From Anarhynchus alexandrinus (Eukaryota; Chordata; Aves; Charadriiformes; Charadriidae): a stretch of DNA of 64,000 nt. The notes beneath the pieces were generated by a model. That model saw only the letters and a program-made list of their open reading frames with translations. It was not told the origin of the DNA and did not search any database. Each line of letters starts with the position of its first letter. Within the stretch, counting starts at the first letter, position 1. Where the stretch lies: assembly GCA_008711295.1 (NCBI GenBank), contig VUYV01000014.1:8383540-8447539 (forward strand), given 5' to 3'. Shown piece by piece: positions 13,877-25,413 of this stretch. The translations under genes were made by a program, and so were the position numbers.

Positions 13877-13997
13877 CTTCGTACAGCCAGTCGCTGAGCC
13901 CATTGAAAATAACACCTTCCTTTCCTGTGGAGACCACTCGGATGGCTTGTTTCCCCACATGGGCACAGTAATAGATGTTATTCTCAAAGATAAATAT
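13877..13997 (-). CDS. DPP6: DPP6 internal coding exon C (121 bp)
   Basis: This exon carries 40 complete codons plus one base, starting [17 protein letters not shown] and ending GLSDWLYE. The [20 protein letters not shown] wording is diagnostic of DPP6; DPP10 and DPP4 differ strongly here. In active family members the segment just after DWxYE holds the Glu pair that binds the substrate N-terminus. The exon boundary falls after the first Glu codon, so the rest of that motif lies in the next exon, below this window. On the minus strand the acceptor is a strong CTCTTTTTCTTTTTCCC tract ending TCAAATCAG. The donor is GAAG|GTAGGA (GT at 13876-13875), a weaker match to consensus than the other two. 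Phase runs 0 to 1. One Phe replaces the Tyr I recall in mammals (VIFNG). The reading frame is intact. Confidence 0.97.
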
Positions 13998-15442
13998 CTG
14001 ATTTGAAGGGAAAAAGAAAAAGAGAACAGCATTAAGCAGTGGCTCCATTATAAAATGTTGCATTTTGCTTTTACAATAATTGGCAATACAAAACCACAGA
14101 TCACGTTTTTATAGCGTCTTTTGTCAAAAAAAGGATTTCCACAGCTTGCTTCCAATTCCATCAACTAATAGAAAGATGCTAATTTACAACAAACCGAAGC
14201 CTTGGTCCTTTGATACAAGCTTTATTTTTCTCACTCCTGTCTTCATTTCAGAAATTGAACAGTGCAGTTAGAGGGCATGAAATGAAGAATGCCATCACTC
14301 AGGGTTTTGAAAAAGCGGTCCAGGACACAGTAGCGGTTTGCAGAGCTGATGGTGATGTTATGTGGTGAGAGAACTGGCTACTGGAAATGGCTTCTTGCTT
14401 GTTTCCAGCTGCTCCTGTTACCTTAAAACACAGCTAGCAACCTATTAAATAAATTTGAATCCAGCTTTTAATGCAGATGCAACAAGACAACATGTGCTAT
14501 CGAACAGGGGGTAGACTATGTGACTGCAACAAATGAGGCACAACCTCCACAAGGAGGTTGATGTTTTGGCTGGGGAGGAGATGCACACCACTCCAAGGAC
14601 CCAAAGGGGTGTGCTAGACCCTTCCCTGGTCCCCAGGTCCCCTTCCTATGGGCACCAGGATGGATGGCACAAAGGCACCCATGAGGTCTCACCTCCCCCC
14701 AGCACGGATGCAGCTGCCATAACACCCAGCCCGACTTTGGAAACCTCTCCCCTCCTGTTGCAGAAATCTGGTGGATTCAGGTTGCTGAAAGATTACATGA
14801 TCAAAGTGTTATGGGACCTCGCAGCTCCTCGGGGGGGCAAGGGCAGCCCCACACCAAGGATCGCCGGCGGGTACCTGAGCCTCTGCAAACGCCTGCTCAC
14901 ACAGCTGGTGCTGTCTGTGGGGAAGCAGCTCCAGCTTGGAGAAGAATTTATAAATATAAAATTCTTATCAATCATAAAAATTTCAATTCAAGATTGTCAG
15001 GAAAGGAGCCTAACATAAGACTCCCAAATAAGCCTCCTGGTTTTTTTAAAGCTAATTTCATGTGAGTCGTTAGATCTACAGCTATAAGAATGCTTTTGGG
15101 AATCAGGCTGTTTATTTAGGTGTTTAAGTGCTGATCAGCGAGCAAAACTTAACCCAGCCATTTAAAAAAATACTGTTCCATGGCATCAGTCTTTATCATT
15201 TGGTTAAATGCTTTGTTCTGTGCTTTGCTGTCATCGATGACACAGATCTTGTCCCCTCCTCACCCCAAAGTGAACCACATCCTGCTCAAAGTAGCGCTCT
15301 TGTTTTTAAAATATTTTTAAACTCTGTTCAGACTGCAAAGATGTACTGAACAGGGTACCAGAAAGCCATTTAGACTGAAAGACCAACTGCTAATATAACT
15401 GAGTAGACATGTACAGACGGGTTTTCATACACTTGAAGATAT

Positions 15443-15550
15443 CACAGAATCATAGAATGGTTTAGGTTGGAAGGGACCTTAAAGATCACCTAGGTCCAAC
15501 CCCCCTGCCGTTGGCAGGGACACCTTCCACTAGACCAGGTTGCTCAACCT
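15443..15550 (-). mobile_element. CR1 LINE, short 3'-terminal fragment
   Basis: About 108 bp of CR1 3' end, minus strand, same class as the 12.1 kb copy: GGTTGGAAGGGACCTTAAAG and ACTAGACCAGGTTGCTCAA read on the plus strand. Its terminal unit is ATTCTATGATTCTGTGAT. It lies about 1.4 kb upstream, in transcript sense, of DPP6 exon C. Confidence 0.94.
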
Positions 15551-17299
15551 TTATATGGGAATAGAACGTTAGGTATCCTTACCACGACACTAGAATGCAA
15601 TTTCTCATGTTACACTTATGAAAAGACAGAATTGGGAAAAACACTTGCTTTCAGCTTCTGTTTCAAATCCTATTATGGTATGTGTTTCACCTAAAGATAA
15701 GCTGGAAAGATTCAGAAGAAAGTACAGATCCTAATTTAATTTTGGCAGCAGTTATACAGAGTTTGCCTAAAGGGCAAAAAGTATGACTGAAACTGGAGCT
15801 TGCTTTTATCCCTTTTAAACTAAGAAAAGCTGCATCCAATTAATATTTTTGAAAGTGAAAAAATATGCTGTGGAAGATACTACATTCTCTTTCCTACCTT
15901 GATTTTAAGTGAGCAGAGGAGCCAGATGAGGGATGCCAAGTAAAGAATTCTATGTGTTATCTAGTCTGCATATGGGAGGGTTGTCGAAGCTTAAATGTAC
16001 ATAAAACCCAGGAAGACTAAGAAAAATAAGATACTTTCAGCCCAAACAAATCCAAATCTCTGTGTCCAAGAGATAAACGTGCGAGAGGTTCCAGGGTGGG
16101 GGCTCTTCTGTGACGGGCACACAATCAAGAGGAGTTACTCAAGCGATGCAACCCTTCCCTCGCCCAGATTCTCCCAGCAAATGAAGGTTTTGCAATACTT
16201 TGTACTGTATTCAATTTTAAATGAATTTACAGGAAAAATAAAGAAGGTGGATTGACAACCTGTTCCTGCCCTTTGCTTTGTAAAGCACTACAATGGTGTC
16301 ATTCTTCACTGTTTTGTCTTTCAAAGCTTCATTGCACTAATCAGGCTGTGTGAGGTACCACAGTAGCTGCAATGGAAAAATAATACAGTGCTCTGACTTC
16401 AAACTGTCTCCCATATAATTCGGAGCCAAACTGCAGCACCTCATAGAGAATTTAAAATTATCCTCCTAACTACAGTGCCTTGTACCCTAAAAACGTCAAC
16501 CATAATCAAGATAAAAGATAACTGAAGCAGCACAAGGAAGATTTCTGTGTAATGTATCTTATAAATTAAGAAAAAGCTTTTGAACTTCCGTTATTCATCA
16601 AAAAGAACCGTCTTTGGGTTGCTTCACATTCTGGGTGAGAAAGATATCAGATGATATTATGAAATACCTATGTAATATTTTTTACTGTTTTGGTTTTACG
16701 ACATCAAAGCAGTGCTTTCTATCAAATGATCATAATCCTTCCAGCTAATTAGAGGATAAGAAATTTTAGTAAACAAAAATGATTAAAAATGTATGGATAT
16801 CACTTTCACATTATTTTATGCTTGCTGTACATAGCAGTTCTCGACTAAAGTAAAATGACAACTGAAGGGGTCAAGCTCAGCTTTATGCCTCTCTGTAGAG
16901 GAGACAAAGACCAGACCCAAAACTTCTGGTGTCTTCTCTTTCGGTGTGCATATTTGAGCAAGACTTTGCCCCTGACACTCTTACAATACATACGCCTTTT
17001 ATCATGGACAGCACATAAAGTCCAACACTGAGCACAACTGATGGCGTGGAAAATAAACCTGTGCTATGTCAGGATGATAACCCCACGTTGAACACCATGT
17101 CCATTTTTGTCATGACACATTCAACGTAGAGGAAAGAGAAGATATTCTGAAAGAAGTAAGAAGAATGGAAACATCCATACATAGATTGAAGAAACTGAAA
17201 TTGCTAACTCTAGAATAAACAAGGAAGGCATAAGCTCTACAAGACAGAGGAAACAGAAAAAAGAAAAAGCATGTTTTTACCCTTTCATTTCTCCAAAAC

Positions 17300-17822
17300 A
17301 ACAAGGAAACCAATGAAACCTAGAAGAAAGCTGCTTAAAAGTGGATAAAAATATTTTTCCTAATGAAATCAGAACTAATGTGTGGAACTCCCTGCCACTG
17401 GATGTAACCAGACAAGAACTTCATTCTCTTCCTGCTGAATGATACAATAGATGCTCAAAAGGTGAAATACTTAACAAAGATAACTGGAATGTCCTGGGGG
17501 ATGAAGATAAAGTTGGTTTGTTGATTTTTTTAAATGCATTCACTTAATCCCAGGGTAATAAAAATCAATGGGGATTTTGCCGTTGGTTTTATGTGGCTCA
17601 GGCTGTCACCTGAAACTTTCAGCATAAGATATAAACCCTTTAGCCTCAGGTATCAACACACCACTAACTCCTGTGGGCTGGGAAGAAATCTCTGCCTGCA
17701 ACTTGTATTAGAGCTGATTACTTCAAACCATTTGACATCCTTACGTGACCCAACTAATATTGGAGAAAAAATACCAGACTGGTTGGACCACAGGCCTGAG
17801 ACAGGAGGAGAATTTTAACTCA
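17300..17822 (+). mobile_element. Decayed ancient CR1-like 3' end (reptile type)
   Basis: Plus-strand relic. GTGTGGAACTCCCTGCCACT is the decayed coding block WNSLP. ATAAACCCTTTAGCCTCAGG and CTGGGAAGAAATCTCTGCCT match the 3' part of a CR1 family known from turtles and crocodilians. CCAGACTGGTTGGACCACAG matches its 'actggatggaccactggtctg' end. The 5' boundary is uncertain and could be near 17.1 kb. Many indels are present and there is no usable frame. Confidence 0.78.
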
Positions 17823-19064
17823 AAGATTAAGTATTTATCCTATAAGATAAATTTATACAGTAAGGTAAATGTTTAAACTAACAACAAAACAAACCTAATT
17901 CACTTAAAACATTCAAGAGCCTTAACAACGCTGACTGATTTAAGGAGGATTCATTTAAAATGTTTTTGCAACTGCTTAAGGGCTTCTGAAGTAATGTTCT
18001 CTACCAAACTGACCCAGAGTGGTATTAAGTAATTATGCTGCAGTAATTAAAAAACTGGTACTTTTAAATGGATTAATGTATGGACCTTTTCAGGAATTCA
18101 GTGAAAACAACCTCTTTAAAACCACTGCAAAAGTCACAGTGACCAACTATATTGAGGAGATGAATACTACGCCTCCTTTAACAGTTGTTCAAGCCACCTT
18201 CCTTCCAGCCAAAGAGATGAGTGAAGTTCCTATTTCTTCACAGACCAAGAGAAAATAAATTCATATGCATTAATCTGCATTTCTACTGCTTCTATTCATT
18301 TTCCAACTGTAGGGTGGCTTTCTAAGTTTATGTTCTCTTTACCCCATGATTTCTAACATGCATAACTTGTCAACTGAATGAGTGACATCACTCAAATTTA
18401 GCATCTCCAAGCATAAAGTTAATGCCTGAATGCTTATTACTTTAAATTATTAGCACATTGTAGAAGTGTGAATGTTTCCTACACGTTAGGAGGCAGCTTT
18501 CCACACTGCAAGGTCAGCCCACAGGATTTAACTGCAAGAGAGTTGTTAACATCGGAAGTTTGGCCATGTAACATGGAGAGTTTGGTCAACAAGAACTGGC
18601 CTTCATGTACAGGCAGGCACAAAGTCTTGCCTTGACACTGTTTTCAATGCCAAATTAGTCCAAAGTTCCTTGGAGTCTGAAAAAAATAGTTACAAAATGG
18701 AAGACTCAGTGAGTGGGGAAATAAAACTACAAATCAACATGGTACTCTTTTCCAACATAAAGTACTTCATTGTTTTCTGTTTTTAATGTTAAAGCTTTCT
18801 TTTATTTCCCCCCATCCCGTGTAGAAGTCTGCTCTTTTGCTGGAAAGCCAGTTTACTTGAGGGAGTATTCTGGCAAAATAAATAAAATAACAGCTTCATT
18901 TTGTAATTCTGTGCATCTCTCAGAAATGCTTATATTTATTTTGTGGAATCAGTAAAAAATATCTGTGTAAAGGTAATTATCCATGGACTTCACTGTTGCA
19001 GATGCTGAACAAATGCAGAGGAAAGACAGTCCCTACTCCAATAGCGCATCATTTTAATAGACAG

Positions 19065-19155
19065 AGAAGTACTACAGTCCCCATTCAACATGTGAAAAAA
19101 TGAGAGACAGGGACATCAGAGACAAGACGCAGTTGCCCAAACATAGGTGCCTAGA
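19065..19155 (-). mobile_element. MIR/CORE-SINE-like relic
   Basis: ACAGTCCCCATTCAACATGT, then GAGACAGGGACATCAGAGAC and GTTGCCCAAACATAGG follow the order 'ccccattttacagatgaggaaactgaggcac...gacttgcccaaggtcac' of old MIR or L2-like elements read in reverse. Decay is heavy. Confidence 0.5.
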
Positions 19156-20779
19156 GCCATTTTAAGCCCCTTCATGTGTCTAAAACATCTGGCTGACAAG
19201 ACGCAGGGAAATCTGTGCTCTCATAGAGTATCATCGAGAGGCCACATACATTTAACACTATTCACTTGAGGTCCTCTAGGAAACTATGTTGAATCAGGCA
19301 AATCCTATTTTAAATGTCACACAGGAAAACCGGAAAACCCAGTCTTGACCGTGAGTCAAACTTGGGTACCTTGAGCTTTTTTCCAATGCCTTAACCATAA
19401 AATCATCCCTCTAGAATTACAATTTCACATCAGGTAGACTACTATAAGCTTGTGAAGACTGGGAGAGAAGAGATACAAAACGTGCATTGTCCTGCCATGA
19501 ACTGCATGTCTAACTGATCCGTTTACCTACAGAGTCATGGTCAGATTCAACATGATACTTACCTGAAATTATATTTCATTCTGCAAAGGCAGACCTATGG
19601 CTACTGTAAAATCCATTTTGTTGAAATAATAAAGAAAAATAGTTCTTGTACATATCTTGCTCTGTACATCTGCCATTGTATGTTGCCAATGTACATTGGT
19701 AGGATTCAATCCTAGCTCAGGATTGTGCAGGACTTTCTGTGGCCTTTTGTAGATCTATGGTTCCAAAGGCATGATCCAGTCTGCCTCAGAGAGATGCCAA
19801 GTAGACTCACCAGAGAGACGCAAGTACCAATGAAGGCGTAAAGGCAGACAAAGTCTGCCTAACTTCAGGGCCTTCTCATTCTCCAACAGCTTTTATGATG
19901 TGCTGGGTGCTCCCACGTCCAAATAAAGTCAGTTAATGCAGTTCACATAAGTTAGTGTCTATCACTTCCACTGAGTATAAACAGCCAACAAACAGCCAAT
20001 GTCAGATGCCTTCATCCACTCAAGATCTGGCCCATTACCTCTTTGAGGTTAGTGGATGCATGCATTTCAATTAGACCATCGGTAGATTAATATGGGAATA
20101 AAACAATAAAAGGTATGGTGAAAACAGTCTTGGAGAAGAGACGATCCTCTCTTCCAGCCTACTGATGAACCAGACTCTGGCTTCCTCATGCACATCCTTC
20201 AACGTGTCCAAAAGCCCTCTCCTCCTGCTGCAGGGCGGCACAGCCCCAAAAGAAGAACATGTAGCATATGTTCAATGACTGTTTCCTTGATGCTGTTGCT
20301 CACAGTCCTAACAATACCCAAGTCCTTAGGCTCTTCTATCTAAACCTCAATCATATCATATTTCTTAAGCAACAGCCACCCATTTCACCAAACGAGCCCT
20401 GTGAGAATATATGTGGGCAAATGAAGTTAATCATTTGAAGCAAATCCAGACTTCTGTAAGGTTAGGCAGTCCTTGAACAGTGCAGGCCTGCATCACTCGG
20501 GGATATAAATGGGGATTCAACTGTCTGAAACCAATCTTTGTGCAATTTAAGGTTTCTACCTACTTTCTGTCAATTATCTCTTCAATCGAGAGTGCATGTG
20601 AATGTTTTATTGGGCTTACACGGCAAGGTTCCTATGCAGTGGGAACTGCATAGGTGGCTTCTGCGAGAAGATGCCAGGAGCTGCCCCCATGCCCAAAAGA
20701 GCCAATGCCAGCCAGCTCCAAGACAGACCCGCCACTGGCCAAAGCTGAGCCCATCAGTGGTGGTGGTAGGGGCTCTATG

Positions 20780-20796
20780 ACAATATATCCATAAAA
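20780..20796 (+). promoter_or_regulatory. TATA-like motif of the LTR
   Basis: ACAATATATCCATAAAAGG lies at the place where related bird elements, as I recall them, have a TATA-like ACATATTTAAGAA. It would direct transcription on the plus strand, antisense to DPP6. Activity is inferred only. Confidence 0.4.
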
Positions 20797-20924
20797 GGGT
20801 AAAAGTGTTGTGCAACATTTGTGAGAGAGGAATGAGAAAATGTGAGAGCAACTACTCTGCAGACACCAAGGTCAGTGAAGAAGGACAGGGAGGAGGTACT
20901 CCAGGCACCGGAACACAAGGTTCC

Positions 20925-21290
20925 CCTGCAGCCCTTGGAGAAGATCATGGTGAGGCAGGCTGTCCTCCTGCAGCCCACGGAGGTTAATGGTGTAGCAGAT
21001 ATCCACCTGCAGTCCATGGAGGACCCCACACTGGAGCAGGCGAATGTACCCTGAAGGAAGCTGAAGCCTGTGGAGAGCCCACACTGGAGCAAGTTTGCTG
21101 TCAGGACTTGTGGCCTGTGGGGGACCCACACTGGAGCAGTCTGTTCCTGAAGGACTGTACCCCATGGAAGGGACCCATGCTGGAGCAGTTCATGAAGAAC
21201 TGCAGGCCACGGAAAGGACTCATGTTGGAGAAGTTCATGGAAGACTGCCTCCCATGGGAGGGACCCCACGCTGGAGCAGGGGAAGAGTGT
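20925..21290 (+). repeat. Degenerate tandem repeats inside the LTR-like element
   Basis: Roughly eight imperfect units of about 41-57 bp share the pattern CCATGGAGGGACCCACACTG-GAGCAG. The first units start with CTGCAGCCC.TGGAG. The later ones carry CTGGAGCAGTTCATGAAGAAC and TTGGAGAAGTTCATGGAAGA. Units differ in length and sequence, so this is an old or fast-evolving array rather than a fresh satellite. Confidence 0.8.
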
Positions 21291-21502
21291 GAGGAGTCCT
21301 CCCCCTGAGGAGGAAGGAGCAGCACAGACAAGGTGTGATGAACTGACCACAACCCCCATTCCCCATCCCCCTGTGCTGCTGAGGGGGGAGGAGGGAGAGA
21401 GAATCAGGAGTGAAGTTGAGCCTGGAAAGAAGGGAGGGGCAGGGGGAAGGCATTTTTAAGATTTAGTTTTTATTTCTCATTACTCTACTCTGATTAATTG
21501 AC

Positions 21503-21508
21503 AATAAA
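21503..21508 (+). terminator. AATAAA polyadenylation signal of the LTR
   Basis: A canonical AATAAA follows the T-rich stretch TTTTTATTTCTCATTACTCT, as expected for the R region of an LTR. It is in the plus orientation, so it would not cut the DPP6 pre-mRNA. Confidence 0.55.
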
Positions 21509-24311
21509 TTAAATCAATTTTCCCCAAGTCAAGTCTCTTTTGCCTGTGATGGTAATTGGTAAGTGATCTCCCTGTCCTTATCTCAACCGACGAGCCTTTC
21601 ATCGTATTTTCTCCCCTGGTCCTGTTGAGGAGGGGCAGTGATACAGCAGCTTGGTGGGCACCTGGCACCAAAGTCAACAACAGTCCCATAGTTTAAGCAA
21701 GGACTTTTTTTTTTTTTAAACTTATCAGTGTAAGATACTTCCTTAAAATTTTTTACCATCCATCTATTCAGCTTTTTTGGGGGGTCAACGATAGGAAAGT
21801 TTTCTGCTGAACTGTATATTAATTGTCTACATATTTATATGGTGTTGCACATCACATAGGTCTGAAAGCCTCAGAAAAATACACAGTTTTAGCTTCCCAA
21901 TATGTCCAGGAAGTAGAAAAGAATTACCTCTTTATTTATATGCTAAGTAACTGGCTGAGGGCTGTAACAGAGTCACAGCATGTAACCTAGGTTTGGGAAT
22001 GTCAGATTACGAACACAAGTTGAGCATGATCAAGCTCTTCCTGGAAAGGCGCACACAGAAAGACCTCTCCCTTCTCCCCTCCATGTCTACTGCTCCCTAA
22101 TTCCATCCAAATATTTTGAAGACAGCCCTTCTCAAACCGTTGTTTTTTTTTCCCCACTGCCATATGAAACCTGGACTGTGAAAATGAAAAACTGCAGAGA
22201 GAGAAAGATTTCCTGCTGTTTTATCCAAGTTAAAACTTGTCCTTACTACTACACAGAATTAGCATGCCCATCCTTGTCCATACAGCATCTTGAAGCAGAT
22301 ATGATAATTGTGTTTTTACTTTGTGGTATCAAGGAAATCTGACAAGCATTGTACTGGAAAGGTCTTGGCATTTTGCAGTTATCATTCTTACATCAACTGC
22401 AGAAGAAAAATGTGTGATCAATTCAAAATCAGTTCTAAAGCTTGTTGCTGATTGACTATGCATTATTTAATGAATACGCTGCCAATTTCTTCTTTTGAAC
22501 CTCATAAAATGCAAACTTTGATGTTCAAATAGCTTCCATTTAATGCATTCTGTCATGAGTGTTGTTCTTAATGCATATGACATGATTATGCCAACTCTTA
22601 TCAGTTCTTCAAAAAGGTTAATAAAAGCATAAACTGCTCCTCACCAGTGAGCTTACATAATAAGAGGTAGTATTTTAATTAGGCTTTTCTTGTTGTCATT
22701 TAAATATAGCTTGATAGCAGGTGGAAAAAAAGAAGTAAGACAAAAAATTTCAAAATATTTTAATTCTCTCCATCAAATGGTTCATGTTTGCAATTTAGGA
22801 AAGAGAAAGATAACAATAATGATGGAGGAATGAGATAAAGGATTTTTAAATCAACATTTTTTCTTTACAAAACCAAAATGTCATTATTAAATCTGGTGAT
22901 AAACCAATAAAACTCTTCCACACAATCAACACATTGTAGAGAATCACATCTTGATAAATTATTGAGAGAAAAGGCTACACTTCCAGTTTTCATACAAGGG
23001 TTTAGCTTTGCTTTAATTCAAAGAAAGAAGCTAACTCCTTACCAAGCCAAGGATTTAGAGGACTTAGCAGTTTCTGAAGGTACATAAGAAGTAGATAAGA
23101 TTTATTTTAATTCAGTTATGCCCTGCCCAGAGATGGGCAAAGGTGGCATTTAGACCAAAGTGAGAACTATACCAGTTTTAAAATGATTATTTCATGACAG
23201 AGAGGCTGAAACCACCCCAGGGGACCATTAAAACCAGAGAATACAGTAGTACAGATTGATGGACACAAGAATCGTGCTGATCCATAAACACATCAGACCC
23301 AGTATTCATGACTTCTCATTGGAGATCGAAAGCTTGTACGCATCTGATATCAGTAGTGTAAGGGATTAACTGCGTGGAAATCAATGCAATGAAAGGAAAT
23401 GTAATTGATTCTGCAAAGGAAAACCATCAGAGTTTCTGTAAAAGACAAATGAAAAATCTGCTGTCTTCAGCGGCTTTGATTACATATCTAGCAAAGGAAG
23501 TGTAGAAGAGCCGCCACTTGAAAATTGTGCAAATCTCCTGATTTTAGCCATATATCTTGAAAATTTCTAACATCCCTTGTATAATGAATATTAAGAACCT
23601 AATTTTGCTTTCATTGCATGTAACCAACAAAGAGATTAAGAAGTCAGAGAGAATGGAAGAGCATTCCATCATGTCTTCAAACAAGGAAATATTTTCTATT
23701 TTTATGAACAGTGTCTAGGTCCCATTTAATAGCTTCCAAGAGAAGATGTGGCTGTCCAGGTCTGGGGGTGAAGAAGTCACCTCTGGACCTGGGGAAGATG
23801 ATCACCTTGCCTTCAGGAGGCGGGCATGGGTGAAGTAAGTAAAGGAGCAGTGGGAGAAGGTCAGAAGAATCTGCAACATCAGAGATATCAAAAAGGATGT
23901 TGAAGGATCTTGTCTCAGACCCTGCATGAAAGGAGGGGCAGGCAGAGCCTAAGCTGATCAGGCTGGTAAATGGAGACTCCCATGAAGGCAAAGGGAGGAA
24001 GCTGGTGACTTCAGGCATCGAGAAGAAGGGTCCTGCTCTGCTGACAGATTAGGTGCCCCAGTTCTGGGGCTGGGAGCTCTGTCCTGCCTGGGGAGAAGAA
24101 CTTTAAACCCAGAACAATGGGGGAGGGAGATGATGGCCCACAGTCAAGCAAGGAAGGTACATCAGGCTGGCAAGAAAAGAGAGATTTGGACAAGAGAGAC
24201 TCTGGTGAACAGGGCTGAATGAGGCCCACCTCAAACAATGCACAAAAATAAGGAGAAGCTGAGCACACAACTCCATGACGAAAGCTTTCATATTTTTCCT
24301 GGGAAACCATC

Positions 24312-25413
24312 ACAGCTGGGTGCCTCTCTGTGCCTGTACACTAACGCATGCAGTGTGGGGAATAAGCAGGATGAATTTATGTTTGTGTCCAGTTGTAGAG
24401 CTACAATCTCAATAGGATCATGGAGACGTGGTGGGACAGCTCATACGACTGTCGTGCTTTGATGGACGGATACAGGCTCTTTAGGACAGACAGGCCAGGA
24501 CACTGAGGAGCAGGAGTTTCCCTTTACATGGGAGAGCAGCAGAGATGCATGGAGCTCTGCCTGGTGATGCACGGAGAGCCAGATGAGAACTTATATGTCA
24601 GGATTAGAGGGCAGACCAATGTGGGTGATGTTGTGGTGAGCATTTGCTACCAACTGACCAGTCAGGAAGAAGCAGATGAGGCCTTCTTCATTTAACTGGA
24701 AGAAGCCTCACACTCATATGCCTTGGTCCTCAGGGGGACCTTAAACATTATCTGCTGAAGGGACAACAACTTGGGCATAAGCAAACCAGGAGGTCTGTGG
24801 AGGCCATTGATGACAACGTCCTGACACAGGTGATCAAGGAGCTGATGAAGGGAGATGCTCTGCTGGACCTCACACTTTCAAACGACGAGAAAATTCCGGG
24901 TAGGGTGAAAGCTGGGGGCACTTGCGGCTGCACACACCACGAGGTGGTGAAGCTCAGGATCATGAGAGGAAATATCATGACAAAAAGCATTAAGCCCTGG
25001 ATTTCAGGAGAGCAGGCTTTGGCCTGTTCAGGGACCTGCTTGGAAGAATCCCATGGGATACAGCCCTGGAGATAAAAGAGATCCAGGAAAGTTGTTGGAT
25101 TTTCAAGTATCACTTCTGCCAAGCTTAAGAACGGTCCATCCTGTTGTGTATGAAATCAAGCAAAGGAGGCAGGAGGCCTGCATGGATGAGCACAGTGCTC
25201 CTGACACAACTCAAACATTACAAGGGAGTGGACAAGAGGCAGAGGCAGGGACAGGTGACCTGGAAGGCATATAGAGATGTTGTCCGATTGTGCATGGATG
25301 GGGTTAGGAAAACCAAAGTTTGTCTGGAGCTGGATTCAGTGAGGGACATGAAGGGCAATAAGAATGGCTTCCAGAGGTACATCATCAGCAAAAGTCTAGG
25401 GAAAATACAGATA
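24312..25413 (+). mobile_element. CR1-type LINE ORF2 endonuclease half, lacking the 3' end
   Basis: Plus-strand remnant of the first half of a CR1-type ORF2. The start reads LCLYTNACSVGNKQDE. After frameshifts come MDGYRLFRTDRPG, LYVRIRGQTNVGDVVV and QEEADEAFF, then DDNVLTQVIKELMKGDALLD. The end is SKGGRRPAWM followed by WKAYRDVVRLCMDGVRKTK and GNKNGFQRYI. These are the apurinic-type endonuclease and the linker before the reverse transcriptase. The usual MGDFN block is degraded (LRGTLN) and the SDH-type site near the domain end reads THH, so it is catalytically dead. The similarity stops at about 25413, before the polymerase. The preceding 600 bp (from about 23.68 kb) may be its 5' part, but I cannot confirm that. 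Confidence 0.85.

Larger units (their letters stand above)
20597..21682 (+). mobile_element. Solo LTR-like endogenous retroviral element (avian)
   Basis: The sequence GGTGGCTTCTGCGAGAAGAT, CCAATGCCAGCCAGCTCCAA and GACCCGCCACTGGCCAAAGC opens an element I recall as a widely dispersed bird repeat of LTR character. Its order fits an LTR: a GC-rich upstream part, a TATA-like stretch near 20781, a long purine-rich repeat-bearing body, an AATAAA signal, then a tail with GTGGGCACCTGGCACCAAAG near the 3' end. The plus strand is antisense to DPP6. No internal gag, pol or env sequence lies next to it, so it is best read as a solo LTR. I could not find a target-site duplication; both ends are approximate and the family name is unknown to me. 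Confidence 0.68.

Noticed and set aside
14533..15018. 161-codon plus-strand frame
   Set aside because: Low-complexity Pro/Ser/Thr composition in a GC-richer patch, no known domain and no coding signature.
20840..21308. Several overlapping 60-97 codon frames in the LTR-like element
   Set aside because: They arise from the internal tandem repeats being open in many frames; there is no retroviral gene content.
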